Shown here piece after piece: positions 7,799-18,911 of a stretch of 36,925 nt of DNA. This DNA comes from Pseudomonadota bacterium (GTDB lineage Bacteria; Pseudomonadota; Gammaproteobacteria; Xanthomonadales; Xanthomonadaceae). The stretch spans positions 3,092 to 40,016 of the forward strand of contig JAFEFT010000046.1 of assembly GCA_018240435.1 (NCBI GenBank), given 5' to 3'. The notes beneath the pieces are model-generated. The model saw only the letters and a list, made by a program, of their open reading frames with translations, did not search any database and was not told the DNA's origin. The first letter of the stretch is position 1, and every line of letters begins with the position of its first letter. The translations under genes and the position numbers were made by a program.

Positions 7799-9582
7799 GG
7801 CCTCGCCTTTTCCCGCACCGCCACATGCACCTCGGCCAGTTGCGCGTCCGGGATCGGCGACGGTGCGCCGGTCAGCGGGCATTGCGCAGTGGTGGTCTTG
7901 GGGAAGGCGATGACGTCGCGGATCGACTCGGTGCCGGCCATCAGCGCAGCGATGCGGTCGATGCCGAAGGCGATGCCGCCGTGCGGCGGCGCGCCGTAGC
8001 GCAGGGCTTCGAGCAGGAATCCGAATTTCAACTGCGCTTCTTCGCGACCGATACCGAGCAGGTCGAACACCGCCGATTGCATCGCGCTGCGATGGATGCG
8101 GATCGAGCCACCGCCGATCTCGTTGCCGTTGAGCACCATGTCGTAGCCGCGCGACACCGCGCTGCCGGCATTCGCACGCAAGTCGGCCTCGTCATCCACC
8201 GCCGGCGCGGTGAACGGATGGTGCAAGGCCATGTAGCGCTGCTGCTCTTCGTCCCATTCGAACATCGGGAAATCGGTGACCCACAGCGGCTTCCACGCGT
8301 TCGCGACAAGCCCGAGGTCGCGCGCGACTTTCAGCCGCACCGCGCCCATGAATTCGCTGCATGTGCGATACACACCGGCACCGAACAGCAGCAAGTCGCC
8401 GGACTGCGCGCCGGTCGCCGACACGATCGCGCCCAGCGCGGCCTCGTCGAGGAACTTGGCGATCGGCGAATTGACACCTTCGCGCCCTTTCGCCGCGTCG
8501 TCGACCTTCATCCACGCCAGACCCTTGGCGCCGAACTTGCCGGCGTGCGCGGCCAGCTCGTCGAGCTGCTTGCGGGACAGCGTCGCAGCACCGGGCACGC
8601 GCAGCGCGACGACGCGGCCGTCGGCGCGATTGGCCCAGTCGGTGAACACCTTGAATTCGCACGCCTTCACAATGGCCGCGATGTCGATCAATTCCAGATC
8701 GATGCGCAGATCGGGCTTGTCCGAGCCGTAGCGCCGCATGGCTTCGGCATAAGTCAGGCGCGGGAACGGGTCGGCCAGCTCGACGCCCATCACCTCGCCG
8801 AACACGTCACGAATCATCGCTTCCACGCAGTCCTGCACGTCGCGCTCGGACACCCATGCGAACTCCATGTCGAGCTGGGTGAATTCGAGCTGGCGATCGG
8901 CGCGCAGCGCCTCGTCGCGGAAGCAGCGCGCGATCTGGTAATAGCGGTCGAAGCCGGCCATCATCAGCAGCTGCTTGAACAACTGCGGCGACTGCGGCAG
9001 CGCGTAGAACTCGCCTTCGTGCATGCGCGCCGGCACCAGGAAATCGCGCGCGCCCTCGGGCGTGGCCTTGGTCAGGATCGGCGTCTCGATGTCCTGGAAG
9101 CCGCGCGCGTCCAGCCAGCGGCGCAACGCCTGCACCAGCTTGATGCGGGTGCGCATCATCTGCTGCATCTGCGGACGGCGCAGGTCGAGGTAGCGGTACT
9201 TGAGGCGAATGTCCTCGCCGGGATTTTCGTGGGCGTGGAACGGCAACGGCTCGGCGCGGTTGAGCACCTCGATCTGCGTGGCGACGATTTCGATCTGGCC
9301 GGTCTTGATCTTCGCGTTGACCGCCTGCCGGCGACGAACGACGCCGGTAATGCGCAAGCAATCTTCGTAGTGGATGCCCGCGGCGGCCGCGACCACGGCC
9401 GCATTCGCGCTGCCTTGGGCGCCATCCGATGGCTCGGCGACGATCTGCACGATGCCCTCGTGATCGCGCAGGTCGATGAAGCACAGCCCGCCGAGGTTGC
9501 GGGCGACATCGGCCCAGCCGCACACGGTCACGGTCTGGCCGAGCAGGGCCTCATCGACGAGGCCGCAAAAATGGGTACGCAT
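7795..9582 (-). CDS. aspS: Aspartyl-tRNA synthetase
   Basis: Charges tRNA-Asp with aspartate. The 595 residues follow the bacterial class IIb plan: anticodon-binding OB domain (about 1-105, [12 protein letters not shown]...[14 protein letters not shown]), class II core with motif 2 [21 protein letters not shown] (about 215-236), the bacterial GAD insertion (about 290-410), and motif 3 [16 protein letters not shown] near the C-terminus. Residue 30 is Leu (ARNLGG), as in discriminating E. coli-type enzymes; the non-discriminating Pseudomonas-type enzyme has His there. This suggests that it charges only tRNA-Asp, a family-knowledge inference from one position. The start [11 protein letters not shown] matches the family. 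The GNAT gene follows with a four-base overlap, and the FmdB-like gene lies 180 bp upstream. Confidence 0.98.
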   Translation of the reverse strand: MRTHFCGLVDEALLGQTVTVCGWADVARNLGGLCFIDLRDHEGIVQIVAEPSDGAQGSANAAVVAAAAGIHYEDCLRITGVVRRRQAVNAKIKTGQIEIVATQIEVLNRAEPLPFHAHENPGEDIRLKYRYLDLRRPQMQQMMRTRIKLVQALRRWLDARGFQDIETPILTKATPEGARDFLVPARMHEGEFYALPQSPQLFKQLLMMAGFDRYYQIARCFRDEALRADRQLEFTQLDMEFAWVSERDVQDCVEAMIRDVFGEVMGVELADPFPRLTYAEAMRRYGSDKPDLRIDLELIDIAAIVKACEFKVFTDWANRADGRVVALRVPGAATLSRKQLDELAAHAGKFGAKGLAWMKVDDAAKGREGVNSPIAKFLDEAALGAIVSATGAQSGDLLLFGAGVYRTCSEFMGAVRLKVARDLGLVANAWKPLWVTDFPMFEWDEEQQRYMALHHPFTAPAVDDEADLRANAGSAVSRGYDMVLNGNEIGGGSIRIHRSAMQSAVFDLLGIGREEAQLKFGFLLEALRYGAPPHGGIAFGIDRIAALMAGTESIRDVIAFPKTTTAQCPLTGAPSPIPDAQLAEVHVAVREKARP

Positions 9583-9762
9583 GTACGCTCCGGAAGCGCC
9601 CGCAGGCGCGAAAACCCAAGGCAGCGCCGACTCGCGGCGGGCGCCGAAACGAACATTCTAGCGGCTGCGCCGACGCATCGCGCGGGGCCGGGCTGTCCAC
9701 GGCAGGATGGTTGCGGATACCACAAGCCGTCATGCGCCCGCCATCGCGGCGTGCACCGTGGC

Positions 9763-10131
9763 CTACGGCGCGGCGGGCGGTGGTGCAGCCGATGGAGTTT
9801 CGCTATTTGCGACCGCCCTGGCGGCAGTCGGCGATGGCTTGCCGGCGCCGTCGGCGGCCTTGCCATCACTCGCGGCGGGTTTGCTCTCGGTCTTGTCCGC
9901 GCTTGCCGCGCCGTCACCCTTGTCGGCGAGATTGTGCTTCTTGTCGCCATCCTTCTTGAAGTCGGTTTCATACCAGCCGCTGCCGGCCAGCCGAAACACC
10001 GGCGCGCTCAACTGGCGGCGCAACGCGTGCTGGCTGCACTGCGGACAGACCGTCGGATCGGCGTCGAAAAGTTTTTGCAGGCGATCGAAACGATGGCCGC
10101 AGGCGTCGCATTGAAAACCGTAGATGGGCAT
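9763..10131 (-). CDS. FmdB-family zinc ribbon protein
   Basis: A 122-residue protein starting MPIYGFQCDACGHRFD. Two CxxC pairs (C8/C11 and C29/C32) form the zinc ribbon typical of the FmdB/CxxC_CXXC_SSSS family, followed by the usual ending WYETDFK. The last 60 residues are a low-complexity tail rich in Ala, Lys, Asp, Ser and Pro, without predicted structure. The family is often called a regulatory protein, but its function is not established. It lies upstream of aspS on the same strand, an arrangement also common in related genomes, which supports a link to that operon. Confidence 0.9.
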   Translation of the reverse strand: MPIYGFQCDACGHRFDRLQKLFDADPTVCPQCSQHALRRQLSAPVFRLAGSGWYETDFKKDGDKKHNLADKGDGAASADKTESKPAASDGKAADGAGKPSPTAARAVANSETPSAAPPPAAP

Positions 10132-10229
10132 GGTGCGTTCACGAAACGGGACGGACGAGCGTCGGTGAAATGGGGTCGGTGGCGGCCGCGTTCAAGCTCC
10201 GGCTGCCGCCGCCGGCGTGACGGCCGCGT

Positions 10230-12224
<1,995 letters not shown>

Positions 12225-12276
12225 GGGGCGCGCATTCTAGCAGGGCGCGTCGGGGCGGCCGGGCGAACGCCGCATC

Positions 12277-12295
12277 CTCGGCGCTGGGCGCCGAG
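12277..12295 (-). terminator. Hairpin downstream of the 12.3 kb small gene
   Basis: A perfect 8-bp stem CTCGGCGC / GCGCCGAG with a TGG loop lies about 43 bp after the stop of the small conserved gene and before the ABC-F gene. It lacks a T tract, so intrinsic termination is plausible but weakly supported. Confidence 0.35.
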
Positions 12296-12337
12296 TGCCG
12301 TCGCCGCGCAGGCGTCAGGGGCCGTCGAGCGTCGGCG

Positions 12338-12691
12338 TCAGCGCCGCAGCGGCGAATAGCGCCCGAGCGCCTCGGCGATCTCGGCGCCTTCGGCGACCAC
12401 CATCCGGCTCATCCGCCCGATGTTGTCGGTATGCACGCGCACGCCATAACGATGCCGCAACAACAGGTCTTCGTTGGCGGGAGGCAGCTCGGCATCGGCC
12501 TCCGGCAGGGATTTGCCCGGTACCAGATGGCCCGGACGCAGGCGCAGCTGCGCGACCCGCGTATCGGCGTCGTAGGTGTTGTTGTCCAGCTCGACCACGG
12601 CCAGTTGCCGGGTCAGATCATGACGACCCAACTGTTCGCAGACGATCTGCAATTCGGAGATGAAATTGGGCAACAGTTCGATCAGTCTCAC
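12338..12691 (-). CDS. Small conserved protein of unknown function
   Basis: About 117 residues if translation starts at the GTG at 12691, which is preceded at proper distance by GGGGGGAG; an ATG at 12709 in the same frame would add six residues. The protein begins VRLIELLPNFISELQIVCEQLGRHDLTRQL and continues with a beta-rich middle (AVVELDNNTYDADTRVAQLRLR) and an Arg-rich end. There is no signal peptide or membrane segment. I do not recognise a family. It has coding character (long open frame, consistent with neighbours' codon use) and lies between the ABC-F and CBS genes on the same strand. Confidence 0.7.
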   Translation of the reverse strand: MRLIELLPNFISELQIVCEQLGRHDLTRQLAVVELDNNTYDADTRVAQLRLRPGHLVPGKSLPEADAELPPANEDLLLRHRYGVRVHTDNIGRMSRMVVAEGAEIAEALGRYSPLRR

Positions 12692-12815
12692 GGCTCCCCC
12701 CGGCGCCATGGCGCGGAAAACGCAAGCGCCAGTCTAGCCGGCCGCACCCCCCGCGGAACTCCGTCCGTCGGCCGAACCGTGACGTTGCTCCCGCTGGTCG
12801 ACCGCCCGGCGCCGG

Positions 12816-13244
12816 TCAACTGGCGATGTACTGCTGCAATTGCGCGATTTCCTGCTTTTGCAGCTCCAGCATCGCCTTGACCATGTCGCCGATGGAAACC
12901 ACGCCGATCACCAGCCCCTCGTCGACCACCGCCAGATGGCGAAAGCGCCGCTGCGTCATCAATTCCATGCAATGCTGGACGCTCTCGTCCGGGCCGACCG
13001 TGACCACCGGCGAGCTCATGATGTCGGCCACCGGCGTCGATGCCGAGGCGCGGCCCTTGAGCACCACCTTGCGCGTGTAGTCGCGCTCGGAAAGGATACC
13101 CAGCAGGCTGCGCCCGCGCATCACCAGCACCGAACCGGTTTCATGCCGGGCCATCACCGCGATCGCCTCGAGCACGGTGGCGCCAGGCTCGACGCTGACC
13201 ACACCGACCGGCTTGCCGGCCAGCAAATGCCGCACCAGTTGCAT
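12816..13244 (-). CDS. Tandem CBS domain protein
   Basis: A 142-residue protein made almost entirely of two CBS motifs, forming one Bateman module that usually binds adenosyl ligands. The first is VGVVSVEPGATVLEAIAVMARHETGSVLVMRGRSLLGILSERDYTRKVV (about 13-61). The second is VADIMSSPVVTVGPDESVQHCMELMTQRRFRHLAVVDEGLVIGVVSIGDMVKAML (about 72-126). ERDYTRKV and IGDMVK are the usual CBS ends. The ATG is preceded by AGGGAGG at six bases, a strong ribosome site. No catalytic domain is attached, so it likely senses energy state or regulates a partner not identifiable here. It ends with a short Gln-rich helix. Confidence 0.93.
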   Translation of the reverse strand: MQLVRHLLAGKPVGVVSVEPGATVLEAIAVMARHETGSVLVMRGRSLLGILSERDYTRKVVLKGRASASTPVADIMSSPVVTVGPDESVQHCMELMTQRRFRHLAVVDEGLVIGVVSIGDMVKAMLELQKQEIAQLQQYIAS

Positions 13245-13338
13245 GACGACCTCCCTGCGACGTCACCGCGCCGCGAACGATGGTGCTCGGATCATAGCGC
13301 GGATGCGCGGCGTCGACGCGAATCTCCCGGCGCCGGAA

Positions 13339-14298
13339 TCAGGTGCGATCGCCGCTGGCACCCGCGGCCGGCTGCCAGTCATCGACCAGATAAAGCGGTC
13401 GCTGCTTGACCTCCAGATACAGCCGGCCGAGGTATTCGCCGATCACCCCCAGCGCGATCAGCTGCACGCCGCCAAGGAAGACGATGAGCGTGGCCAAGGT
13501 CGGATAGCCACGCACCGGGTCGCCCCACAGCAGTGTCTTGGCAATGGTGAACAAGCCAAACGCGAACGCGAGCATCGCCGTCAGCAGCCCCAGATACATC
13601 GCCACGCGCAAGGGCACGGTCGAAAACCCGGTGATGCCTTCGAGGGCGAAATTCCACAATTGCCAGAAGCCGAACTGGCTGCGCCCGGCCAGGCGCGGCG
13701 CGCGATGGTAGGGCACCGACAGCTGCCGGTAACCGACCCACGCGAATAGACCCTTCATGAACCGCTGGCGTTCGTGCAACTGCGCCAGGCCATCGAGCGC
13801 ACGCCGCGAGAGCAGGCGGAAGTCGCCGGTATCGCGCGGAATGGGAGTGCGCGAGAGGCGACCGATGACGCGATAGAAGGCGTGCGCGCTGGCGCGCTTG
13901 AACCAGCCTTCGCCGGCGCGTTCCAGACGGGTGCCGTGCACGTCATCCCAGCCTTCGCGCCAGCGCGCCACGAACTCGGTGATCAGCTCCGGCGGATCCT
14001 GGCCATCGGCATCCAGGATGAGCGCGGCGCCTGCGTGGACGCGGTCGAGACCGGCGGTCAACGCTGCCTCCTTGCCGAAATTGCGCGACAGGCGCAGCCG
14101 CGCCACCCGCGGATCGGATGCGGCGAGTTCGCCCAGCACGTCCCAGGTGCGATCGCGGCTGCCGTCGTCGACGTAGAGCACGCAGGTGGCCAGATCCAGA
14201 CCATCGAGCACGGCGCGCAGGCGCGGATGCAGCAACGGCAACGCCGCTTCTTCATTGAAGGCGGCGATGACGACGGTCAGCTCGGGCGGCGATGTCAT
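13339..14298 (-). CDS. Family 2 glycosyltransferase with C-terminal membrane segments (GtrB/YfdH-like)
   Basis: Inverting GT2 enzyme of the polyprenyl-phosphate sugar transferase type, 319 residues. The GT-A nucleotide-binding start is TVVIAAFNEEAALPLL (about 8-23); VDDGSRDRTW and the DxD-type ILDADGQDPPELI (about 94-106) follow. The acceptor region contains DTGDFRLLSRRALDGL and ERQRFMKGLFAWVGY. Two hydrophobic segments near residues 230-255 and 265-290 anchor it, as in GtrB and YfdH, which load sugars onto undecaprenyl phosphate at the inner membrane. The GEYLGRLYLEVKQRPLYLV tail is a family hallmark. The donor sugar cannot be deduced. It lies 35 bp downstream of mtgA on the same strand, suggesting a joint envelope role. 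Confidence 0.92.
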   Translation of the reverse strand: MTSPPELTVVIAAFNEEAALPLLHPRLRAVLDGLDLATCVLYVDDGSRDRTWDVLGELAASDPRVARLRLSRNFGKEAALTAGLDRVHAGAALILDADGQDPPELITEFVARWREGWDDVHGTRLERAGEGWFKRASAHAFYRVIGRLSRTPIPRDTGDFRLLSRRALDGLAQLHERQRFMKGLFAWVGYRQLSVPYHRAPRLAGRSQFGFWQLWNFALEGITGFSTVPLRVAMYLGLLTAMLAFAFGLFTIAKTLLWGDPVRGYPTLATLIVFLGGVQLIALGVIGEYLGRLYLEVKQRPLYLVDDWQPAAGASGDRT

Positions 14299-14333
14299 GC
14301 TGCGATGGTAGCCCGTCGCGGATCAACGTCGCA

Positions 14334-15059
14334 TCAGCGCTGGATCGGCGCCAGCATCGCCGGCCCGCCGAGGTGGACGATCTGGCGCTGTATCCACGCC
14401 GCACGTCGCTGCACGAACGCGCCCGGCCGCACCGCCGACCAATGCCGGGGATTGGGCAGCACTGCCGCCAGCCGCGCGCACTGCGCCGGCGTGAGGCGGT
14501 CGGCGGTCGTGTGAAAAAGTTCCTGTGCGGCGGCATCGCCGCCATAAACGCCATCGCCGAACTCGGCGACGTTGACGTAAACCTCCAGGATGCGCCGCTT
14601 CGACCACAGGTTCTCGATCAGCACCGTGTACCACGCCTCCAGCCCCTTGCGCAGCCAGTTGCGCCCGCTCCACAGAAACATGTTCTTCGCCACCTGCTGG
14701 CTGATCGTGCTGCCGCCGCGCAGCGGCCGGCCTTCCTCGTTGCGGTCGAGCGCCTTGTCGATGGCGTCGAAGTCGAAGCCGTGGTGGCGGAAGAATTTCT
14801 GATCCTCCGAGGCGATCGCCGACATCGGCAGGCAGCGCGAAATCTCGCCCAGCGGCCGCCAGCGGTAATGCAGGTGGAAATTCGCATCGCCATCGCGCCA
14901 CGCTTCGAATCGGCGTTCGAGCATGAAGGCGCTGGTCGGCGGGTCGAGCCAGCGCAAACACGCCACCTGCACGACGCTGATCGTCACCAGCAGCAACGGC
15001 AGCCAGAGGAAGATCCAGCGCAGCCAGTGAATGCGCCGGCGCGGCGGCGGCGTGTTCAT
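14334..15059 (-). CDS. mtgA: Monofunctional biosynthetic peptidoglycan transglycosylase
   Basis: GT51-family enzyme of 241 residues that polymerises lipid II glycan chains. One N-terminal membrane anchor (about residues 11-34, [20 protein letters not shown]) is followed by the catalytic domain on the periplasmic side. Motifs in order are [14 protein letters not shown] with the catalytic Glu (about 83-96), [17 protein letters not shown] (about 114-130), and [20 protein letters not shown] (about 155-174). No transpeptidase domain follows, which separates it from PBP1 proteins. The ATG at 15059 is chosen because it directly precedes the membrane anchor; upstream extension in the same frame lacks any conserved feature. 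Confidence 0.95.
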   Translation of the reverse strand: MNTPPPRRRIHWLRWIFLWLPLLLVTISVVQVACLRWLDPPTSAFMLERRFEAWRDGDANFHLHYRWRPLGEISRCLPMSAIASEDQKFFRHHGFDFDAIDKALDRNEEGRPLRGGSTISQQVAKNMFLWSGRNWLRKGLEAWYTVLIENLWSKRRILEVYVNVAEFGDGVYGGDAAAQELFHTTADRLTPAQCARLAAVLPNPRHWSAVRPGAFVQRRAAWIQRQIVHLGGPAMLAPIQR

Positions 15060-15191
15060 GCCCGCACCGCCGCGACGGCGCGCAAGTGCCGGGGCTTGAT
15101 CCCGCCCGTCACCCGACCCATTGTGTATGTCCCGATCTTCACCGCCGCGAGCATATCGCCCGCTCCGGCGCCCGCCTACCCGCAGGTGCCC

Positions 15192-16109
15192 ATGCCTTCC
15201 AATCCGACCGATGCCATCGCCGCCGACGATGCCTTGATCCGCTTCGGCCTGGCCGGCTCGGGCGTGCGCGGCGTGCTGGTGCGGCTGACCGCGACCTGGC
15301 AGGCGGTGCGCGAACGTGCGCCGTATCCGCCTGCGCTCGCCCGCTGTCTCGGGCAGACGCTGGCCGCCACCGCCCTGATGACCGGCCACGCCAAGATCGA
15401 CGGCCGCCTGAGCGTGCAGATGCGCGGCACCGGTGCGCTACGCTCGCTGTTCGCCGAATGCACCCGCGACGGCAATCTGCGCGGGCTGGCGTCGTATTCG
15501 CAGCCGCTGCCCGATCCGCTCGGCCCACGCGATTTCGGCCCTGGCGCGCTGCTCGCCGTCACCATCGAGACGGTCGCCGCCGCCGGCCGCGAGGGTACCC
15601 GCTATCAGGGCCTGGTCGAACTGGACGTCGATACCCTCGGCGAGGCCTTCGAGCGCTATTTCGATCAATCCGAACAATTGCCGACGCGGATGCTGCTCGC
15701 CGCCGACTCCCACCATGCCGTCGGCCTGATGTTGCAAAAGCTCCCCGACGACGACCGCGACGACGACGCCTGGCCGCGGGCGATGGCGTGTTTTCAGACC
15801 CTGCACGGCGACGAACTGCTGGCGACGGCGCCGGAAACGCTGCTGTACCGGCTGTTCCACGAGGATGGTGTGCGCATCCGCGACCACCGCCCGCTGCGCT
15901 TTGCCTGCTCGTGCTCGCGCGAGCGGGTGGCGGCGATGCTGCACGGACTGGGCCGCGCCGAAGCGATCGCCTGCACGCAAGCTCGCAACCCGCCCGCGGC
16001 CGAGGTCACCTGCCAGTTCTGCGGCAAGGCCTATCTGCTGGCGCGGGAGGAAATCGAAAGCCTGTTCACCGGCCCGACGCTGGTCGGCGGCCCGACATCC
16101 CTGCAATGA
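15192..16109 (+). CDS. hslO: Redox-regulated chaperone Hsp33
   Basis: Cytosolic holdase activated by oxidative unfolding; 305 residues. The N-terminal domain starts at [20 protein letters not shown]. Middle signatures include [20 protein letters not shown] and the ALLAVTIE strand. The C-terminal zinc centre has all four cysteines, C-S-C in [10 protein letters not shown] and CxxC in CQFCGKAY, the redox switch of Hsp33. The ATG at 15192 gives a normal N-terminus; the open frame extends further upstream only because it shadows mtgA. The gene is divergent from mtgA, with about 130 bp between them. The only visible oddity is the loosely conserved, Gly/Pro-rich last ten residues. Confidence 0.96.
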   Translation: MPSNPTDAIAADDALIRFGLAGSGVRGVLVRLTATWQAVRERAPYPPALARCLGQTLAATALMTGHAKIDGRLSVQMRGTGALRSLFAECTRDGNLRGLASYSQPLPDPLGPRDFGPGALLAVTIETVAAAGREGTRYQGLVELDVDTLGEAFERYFDQSEQLPTRMLLAADSHHAVGLMLQKLPDDDRDDDAWPRAMACFQTLHGDELLATAPETLLYRLFHEDGVRIRDHRPLRFACSCSRERVAAMLHGLGRAEAIACTQARNPPAAEVTCQFCGKAYLLAREEIESLFTGPTLVGGPTSLQ

Positions 16110-16173
16110 CTGGCGCCATCCTGCCGCACGCGTTGGCGACGGGAAACCGTTGACCGGAAACAGATCGACACTC

Positions 16174-16202
16174 TTGTTAAATGAATGTAAATCTGCTAGC
16201 CT
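16174..16202 (+). promoter_or_regulatory. Putative sigma-70 promoter for the secreted protein gene
   Basis: TTGTTA (16174-16179), a 17-bp spacer and TAGCCT (16197-16202), with TG one base before the -10 as in extended -10 promoters. The spacer is AT-rich compared with its surroundings. It would place the transcript start about 70 bp before the ATG at 16279. Confidence 0.4.
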
Positions 16203-16278
16203 GAACCTGCTGTCCGGGAACCATTGCCGGGCCGTTGCCGTCGAAGACGTACAACCTTCTTTCCGGTTGGAATCGCCC

Positions 16279-17211
16279 ATGTCGATGCGTTTTGCCACCG
16301 CCTTGATCATCGCCTCGCTGGCGATGTCGGCGCATGCGCAAACGCCGGCCAATCCGGCGGTCCTGACCGGCAAGAACACCGAAGTGCTGCCGGTGTGGAA
16401 CAACCACAGCGGCAAGGTCGAGGCGCTGCTGCTGCTGCAACCGGCAGCCGATGGCAACGGCGCCTCGCTGTTCGGTGCCGGAACCCGCGTCAATACCGGT
16501 CGCGGGCTGTTCCAGGCCGATGTCACCGCCGAGGGCGGCAGCAACCTCGCCTTGCTGTGCAACAGCACCTCCGGCCTGGTGACGCTGGGCTCGCTGGCCG
16601 GCCGTTGCCTGGTCACCTCGCTCGATACTCCGGGCAATGCCGGCAACCCGTTCGTCGCCGGCAACAATGCCCAATCGTTCCGTGCCGAGGCGCGCTTCAC
16701 GCGCCCGTCCAGCCTGTTCGAGCTCAGCGCCGGCAGGGCCGATTTCGACACCACCGCCACCGATTGGCTGTCACCCAACTCCGGCTTGCTGCCGGGTCTG
16801 GGCATTCTCGGCGGGCATGTGAGCTCGCAGGATGTCACCGCTCGTGGCCGCGTCAACATCGGCGACAACGGCTGGGTGTCGATCGGCGGCACGCTGGCGC
16901 ACGCCCAGCTCATCCCCGCGGCCGGGCAATCGGCGGCGGACGTGCAGCGCTGGAACACCACCAGCGTCGGCGTCGCCGTCGGTCGTGGCCGCTTCAGCGG
17001 CGAGGTGATCGGTCGCGTCGTCGATGTCCCCGGCCAGAGCAGCGCGCTCAACTCGCTGGGTATCGGCTTCTCGTGGCAGACGCCGTGGCAGGGCAAACTC
17101 AGCTTCGGTGCCGAGAAAGCCACTGGCAGCAGCCCGCTGGCCCCGGCCGCGAAAACCGGCCAGGCCGACGAGGGCACGGTGCCCTACGTCCGCTACCATC
17201 AGGATCTGTGA
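16279..17211 (+). CDS. Secreted protein of unknown function, Xanthomonas-type
   Basis: A 310-residue exported protein. The signal peptide is clear: MSMRF, a hydrophobic core (ATALIIASLAM) and a likely cleavage after AHA (residue about 20). The mature part has alternating polar/hydrophobic stretches with many Gly, Asn and Ser (SLFGAGTRVNTGRGLFQADV, SNLALLCNSTSGLVTLGSL, GRFSGEVIGRVVDV, SLGIGFSWQTPWQGKLSFGAE), a pattern of beta strands as in outer-membrane barrels. It has two Cys (LLCNS and GRCLV) that could pair. I recall similar conserved proteins of unknown function in Xanthomonas. It converges on prs, with a strong hairpin between them. Confidence 0.8.
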   Translation: MSMRFATALIIASLAMSAHAQTPANPAVLTGKNTEVLPVWNNHSGKVEALLLLQPAADGNGASLFGAGTRVNTGRGLFQADVTAEGGSNLALLCNSTSGLVTLGSLAGRCLVTSLDTPGNAGNPFVAGNNAQSFRAEARFTRPSSLFELSAGRADFDTTATDWLSPNSGLLPGLGILGGHVSSQDVTARGRVNIGDNGWVSIGGTLAHAQLIPAAGQSAADVQRWNTTSVGVAVGRGRFSGEVIGRVVDVPGQSSALNSLGIGFSWQTPWQGKLSFGAEKATGSSPLAPAAKTGQADEGTVPYVRYHQDL

Positions 17212-17217
17212 TCCTCT

Positions 17218-17237
17218 GCGGCCGCGTGCGCGGCCGC
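17218..17237. terminator. Hairpin between convergent genes, possible two-way terminator
   Basis: A perfect 8-bp GCGGCCGC stem with a four-base GTGC loop lies 6 bp after the secreted protein stop and 13 bp after the prs stop on the other strand. The position between convergent genes fits a shared terminator, but no T tract is present on either side. Confidence 0.5.
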
Positions 17238-17250
17238 GACCCGGCACGCT

Positions 17251-18207
17251 TCAATCCACGTACAGCGAACTCACCGATTCGCCGAAGGCGATGCGGCGGA
17301 TGGTCTCGGCCAGCATCTCGGCGACGCTGAGCTGGCGGATCTTCGCGCAATTGCCGGCCGCTTCACGCAACGGGATGGTGTCGGTGACGACCAGTTCGTC
17401 GAGTTTCGACTTGCCGATGTTGTCGATCGCCGCGCCCGACAGCACCGGGTGGGTGCAGTAGGCGACGACCTTGCGTGCGCCCTGCTCTTTCAGGGCGGCG
17501 GCGGCGGCGCACAGCGTGCCGGCGGTATCGACGATGTCGTCGACCAGCACGCAGGTGCGATCGCGCACGTCGCCGATGATGTTCATCACGGTGGCGACAT
17601 TGGCGCGCGGACGGCGCTTGTCGATGATCGCCAGGTCGGCATCGTCCAGGCGCTTGGCGACCGCGCGCGCGCGCACCACGCCACCGACGTCGGGGCTGAC
17701 CACGACCAGGTTGTCGGTGCCCTGTTCGCGCCAGATGTCGGCCAGCAGCAACGGCGAGGCGTAGACGTTGTCGACCGGCATGTCGAAGAAACCCTGGATC
17801 TGGTCGGCGTGCAGATCGACGGTGAGCACGCGATCGGTGCCGACCGCGCTGAACATCTTGGCGGCCACCTTGGCGGTGATCGGCACTCGCGCCGACCGCG
17901 GCCGGCGATCCTGCCGGGCATAGCCGAAATACGGCACCACCGCGGTCACGCTGGCCGCCGAGGCGCGCTTGAGGGCGTCGATCAGCACCAGCAACTCGAC
18001 CAGGTTTTCGGCGCTGGGCGCGCTGGTGGGCTGGATCACGAACACTTCCTGCCGGCGCACACTCTCGTCGATCTCGACCTGCACCTCGCCGTCGGAAAAC
18101 TTGCCGACCAGCGCCTTGCCAGGACGAATGCCCAACTGCTTGCACACGGCCTGCGCCAGCGGCCGGTTGGCATTGCCGGTGAACACCATCAGGGTTTCGT
18201 TGGTCAT
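17251..18207 (-). CDS. prs: Ribose-phosphate pyrophosphokinase (PRPP synthetase)
   Basis: Makes phosphoribosyl pyrophosphate from ribose-5-phosphate and ATP for nucleotide, His and Trp synthesis. The length of 318 residues is typical. Seen motifs are the start [39 protein letters not shown] (about 37-61), the flexible-loop region [18 protein letters not shown] (about 97-114), the metal-binding [13 protein letters not shown] (about 128-140), and the PRPP loop [13 protein letters not shown] (about 218-230). The ATG at 18207 gives the expected N-terminus [12 protein letters not shown]. tRNA-Gln lies about 70 bp upstream on the same strand, and ispE further upstream, an order familiar from Xanthomonas relatives. 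Confidence 0.98.
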   Translation of the reverse strand: MTNETLMVFTGNANRPLAQAVCKQLGIRPGKALVGKFSDGEVQVEIDESVRRQEVFVIQPTSAPSAENLVELLVLIDALKRASAASVTAVVPYFGYARQDRRPRSARVPITAKVAAKMFSAVGTDRVLTVDLHADQIQGFFDMPVDNVYASPLLLADIWREQGTDNLVVVSPDVGGVVRARAVAKRLDDADLAIIDKRRPRANVATVMNIIGDVRDRTCVLVDDIVDTAGTLCAAAAALKEQGARKVVAYCTHPVLSGAAIDNIGKSKLDELVVTDTIPLREAAGNCAKIRQLSVAEMLAETIRRIAFGESVSSLYVD

Positions 18208-18278
18208 GGCGCGGATCTGCCGTCGATGGAATGGCGCTGACACGAGCGCGACGCCGGCCGGGCATCGCACGCGACATC

Positions 18279-18353
18279 TGGCTGGGGCGGCAGGATTCGA
18301 ACCTGCGCATGCCGGGATCAAAACCCGGTGCCTTACCGCTTGGCGACGCCCCA
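18279..18353 (-). tRNA. tRNA-Gln (anticodon TTG)
   Basis: The minus strand folds as a complete tRNA. Acceptor arms TGGGGCG / CGCCCCA, D arm GCCA...AGGC, anticodon stem CCGGG / CCCGG with loop TTTTGAT giving anticodon TTG, T arm GCAGG / CCTGC with TTCGAAT loop, discriminator G and encoded CCA. It lies between the repeat array and prs, on the strand of ispE and prs. Confidence 0.97.
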
Positions 18354-18367
18354 GTGTTGCTGTCAAA

Positions 18368-18801
18368 GATCGGGCTCCTGCCCGACTTTGACGAAAACGA
18401 TCGCGGCACAGCCGCGATACGTTTTCCGCTACGGGCCAAAAGCGCCCTTCGCGTTGGCACATCCATGTGCCAAACCTCGGCACGGGATGACACCGGCAAG
18501 ATCGGGCATCCTGCCCGACTTTGACGAAAACGATCGCGGCACAGCCGCGATACGTTTTCCGCTACGGGCCAAAAGCGCCCTTCGCGTTGGCACATCCATG
18601 CGCCAAACCTCGGCACACGCTGGCATTGGCCTGATCGGGCTCCTGCCCGACTTTGACGAAAACGATCGCGGCACAGCCGCGATACGTTTTCCGCTACGGG
18701 CCAAAAGCGCCCTTCGCGTTGGCACATCCATGTGCCAAACCTCGGCACACGCTGGCATTGGCCTGATCGGGCATCCTGCCCGACTTTGACGAAAACGATC
18801 G
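18368..18801 (-). repeat. Tandem array of 132-133 bp hairpin-rich units upstream of tRNA-Gln
   Basis: Three nearly identical units (18368-18499, 18500-18632, 18633-18764) and a 37-bp partial fourth (18765-18801). On the minus strand each full unit has four potential hairpins in order: TTGGCACA/TGTGCCAA, GGGC/GCCC with a 7-base loop, a long bulged stem built on ATCGCGGC/GCCGCGAT extended by CGAAAACG-type arms (18392-18428 in the first unit), and CGGGC/GCCCG. Differences between units fall in loops (TCCT versus ATCCT) or keep pairing (a change in unit two becomes a G-U pair in minus-strand RNA). The array ends 14 bp before the tRNA. Together with the two elements to its right, it fills most of the 729-bp ispE-tRNA gap, in which no gene is seen. 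Confidence 0.9.
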
Positions 18802-18808
18802 AATCAAG

Positions 18809-18843
18809 CCCCTCTCCCTCCGGGAGAGGGGTTGGGGTGAGGG
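18809..18843. repeat. Single REP-like palindrome with G-rich tail
   Basis: The stem CCCCTCTCCC / GGGAGAGGGG with a TCC loop is followed by TTGGGGTGAGGG. This is the same wording as the palindromes at 4763-4990 and in the ABC-F gene, and it follows directly on the truncated fourth unit of the tandem array. Confidence 0.7.
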
Positions 18844-18911
18844 AAAACCGCCGCGGCAACCGTTGCACCCGGCACAATCCCCGGGAACCGCTCAAAACCC
18901 CAAGAATTGCT

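Noticed and set aside
5708-7999. Plus-strand frame of over 700 codons opposite yebC, hydrolase and acetyltransferase
   Set aside because: No start site or motif; it overlaps three well-supported minus-strand genes with conserved domains.
14292-15191. Upstream extension of the Hsp33 frame by about 300 codons
   Set aside because: The extension lies opposite mtgA, has no homology-like features, and the ATG at 15192 gives a normal Hsp33 start.
18354-18367. TTGACA (minus strand, 18361-18366) as promoter of tRNA-Gln
   Set aside because: Only about seven bases separate it from the tRNA 5' end, so the -10 would fall inside the tRNA.
18368-18801. CRISPR array
   Set aside because: Whole 132-133 bp units are identical; there are no short repeats with unique spacers and no cas genes.
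17363-18895. Minus-strand open frame through the tandem array into prs, giving repeated residues such as [11 protein letters not shown]
   Set aside because: It exists because units of 132 bp keep frame; one unit is 133 bp, so it is not uniform, it crosses the tRNA gene, and the pattern of changes favours RNA pairing over protein.
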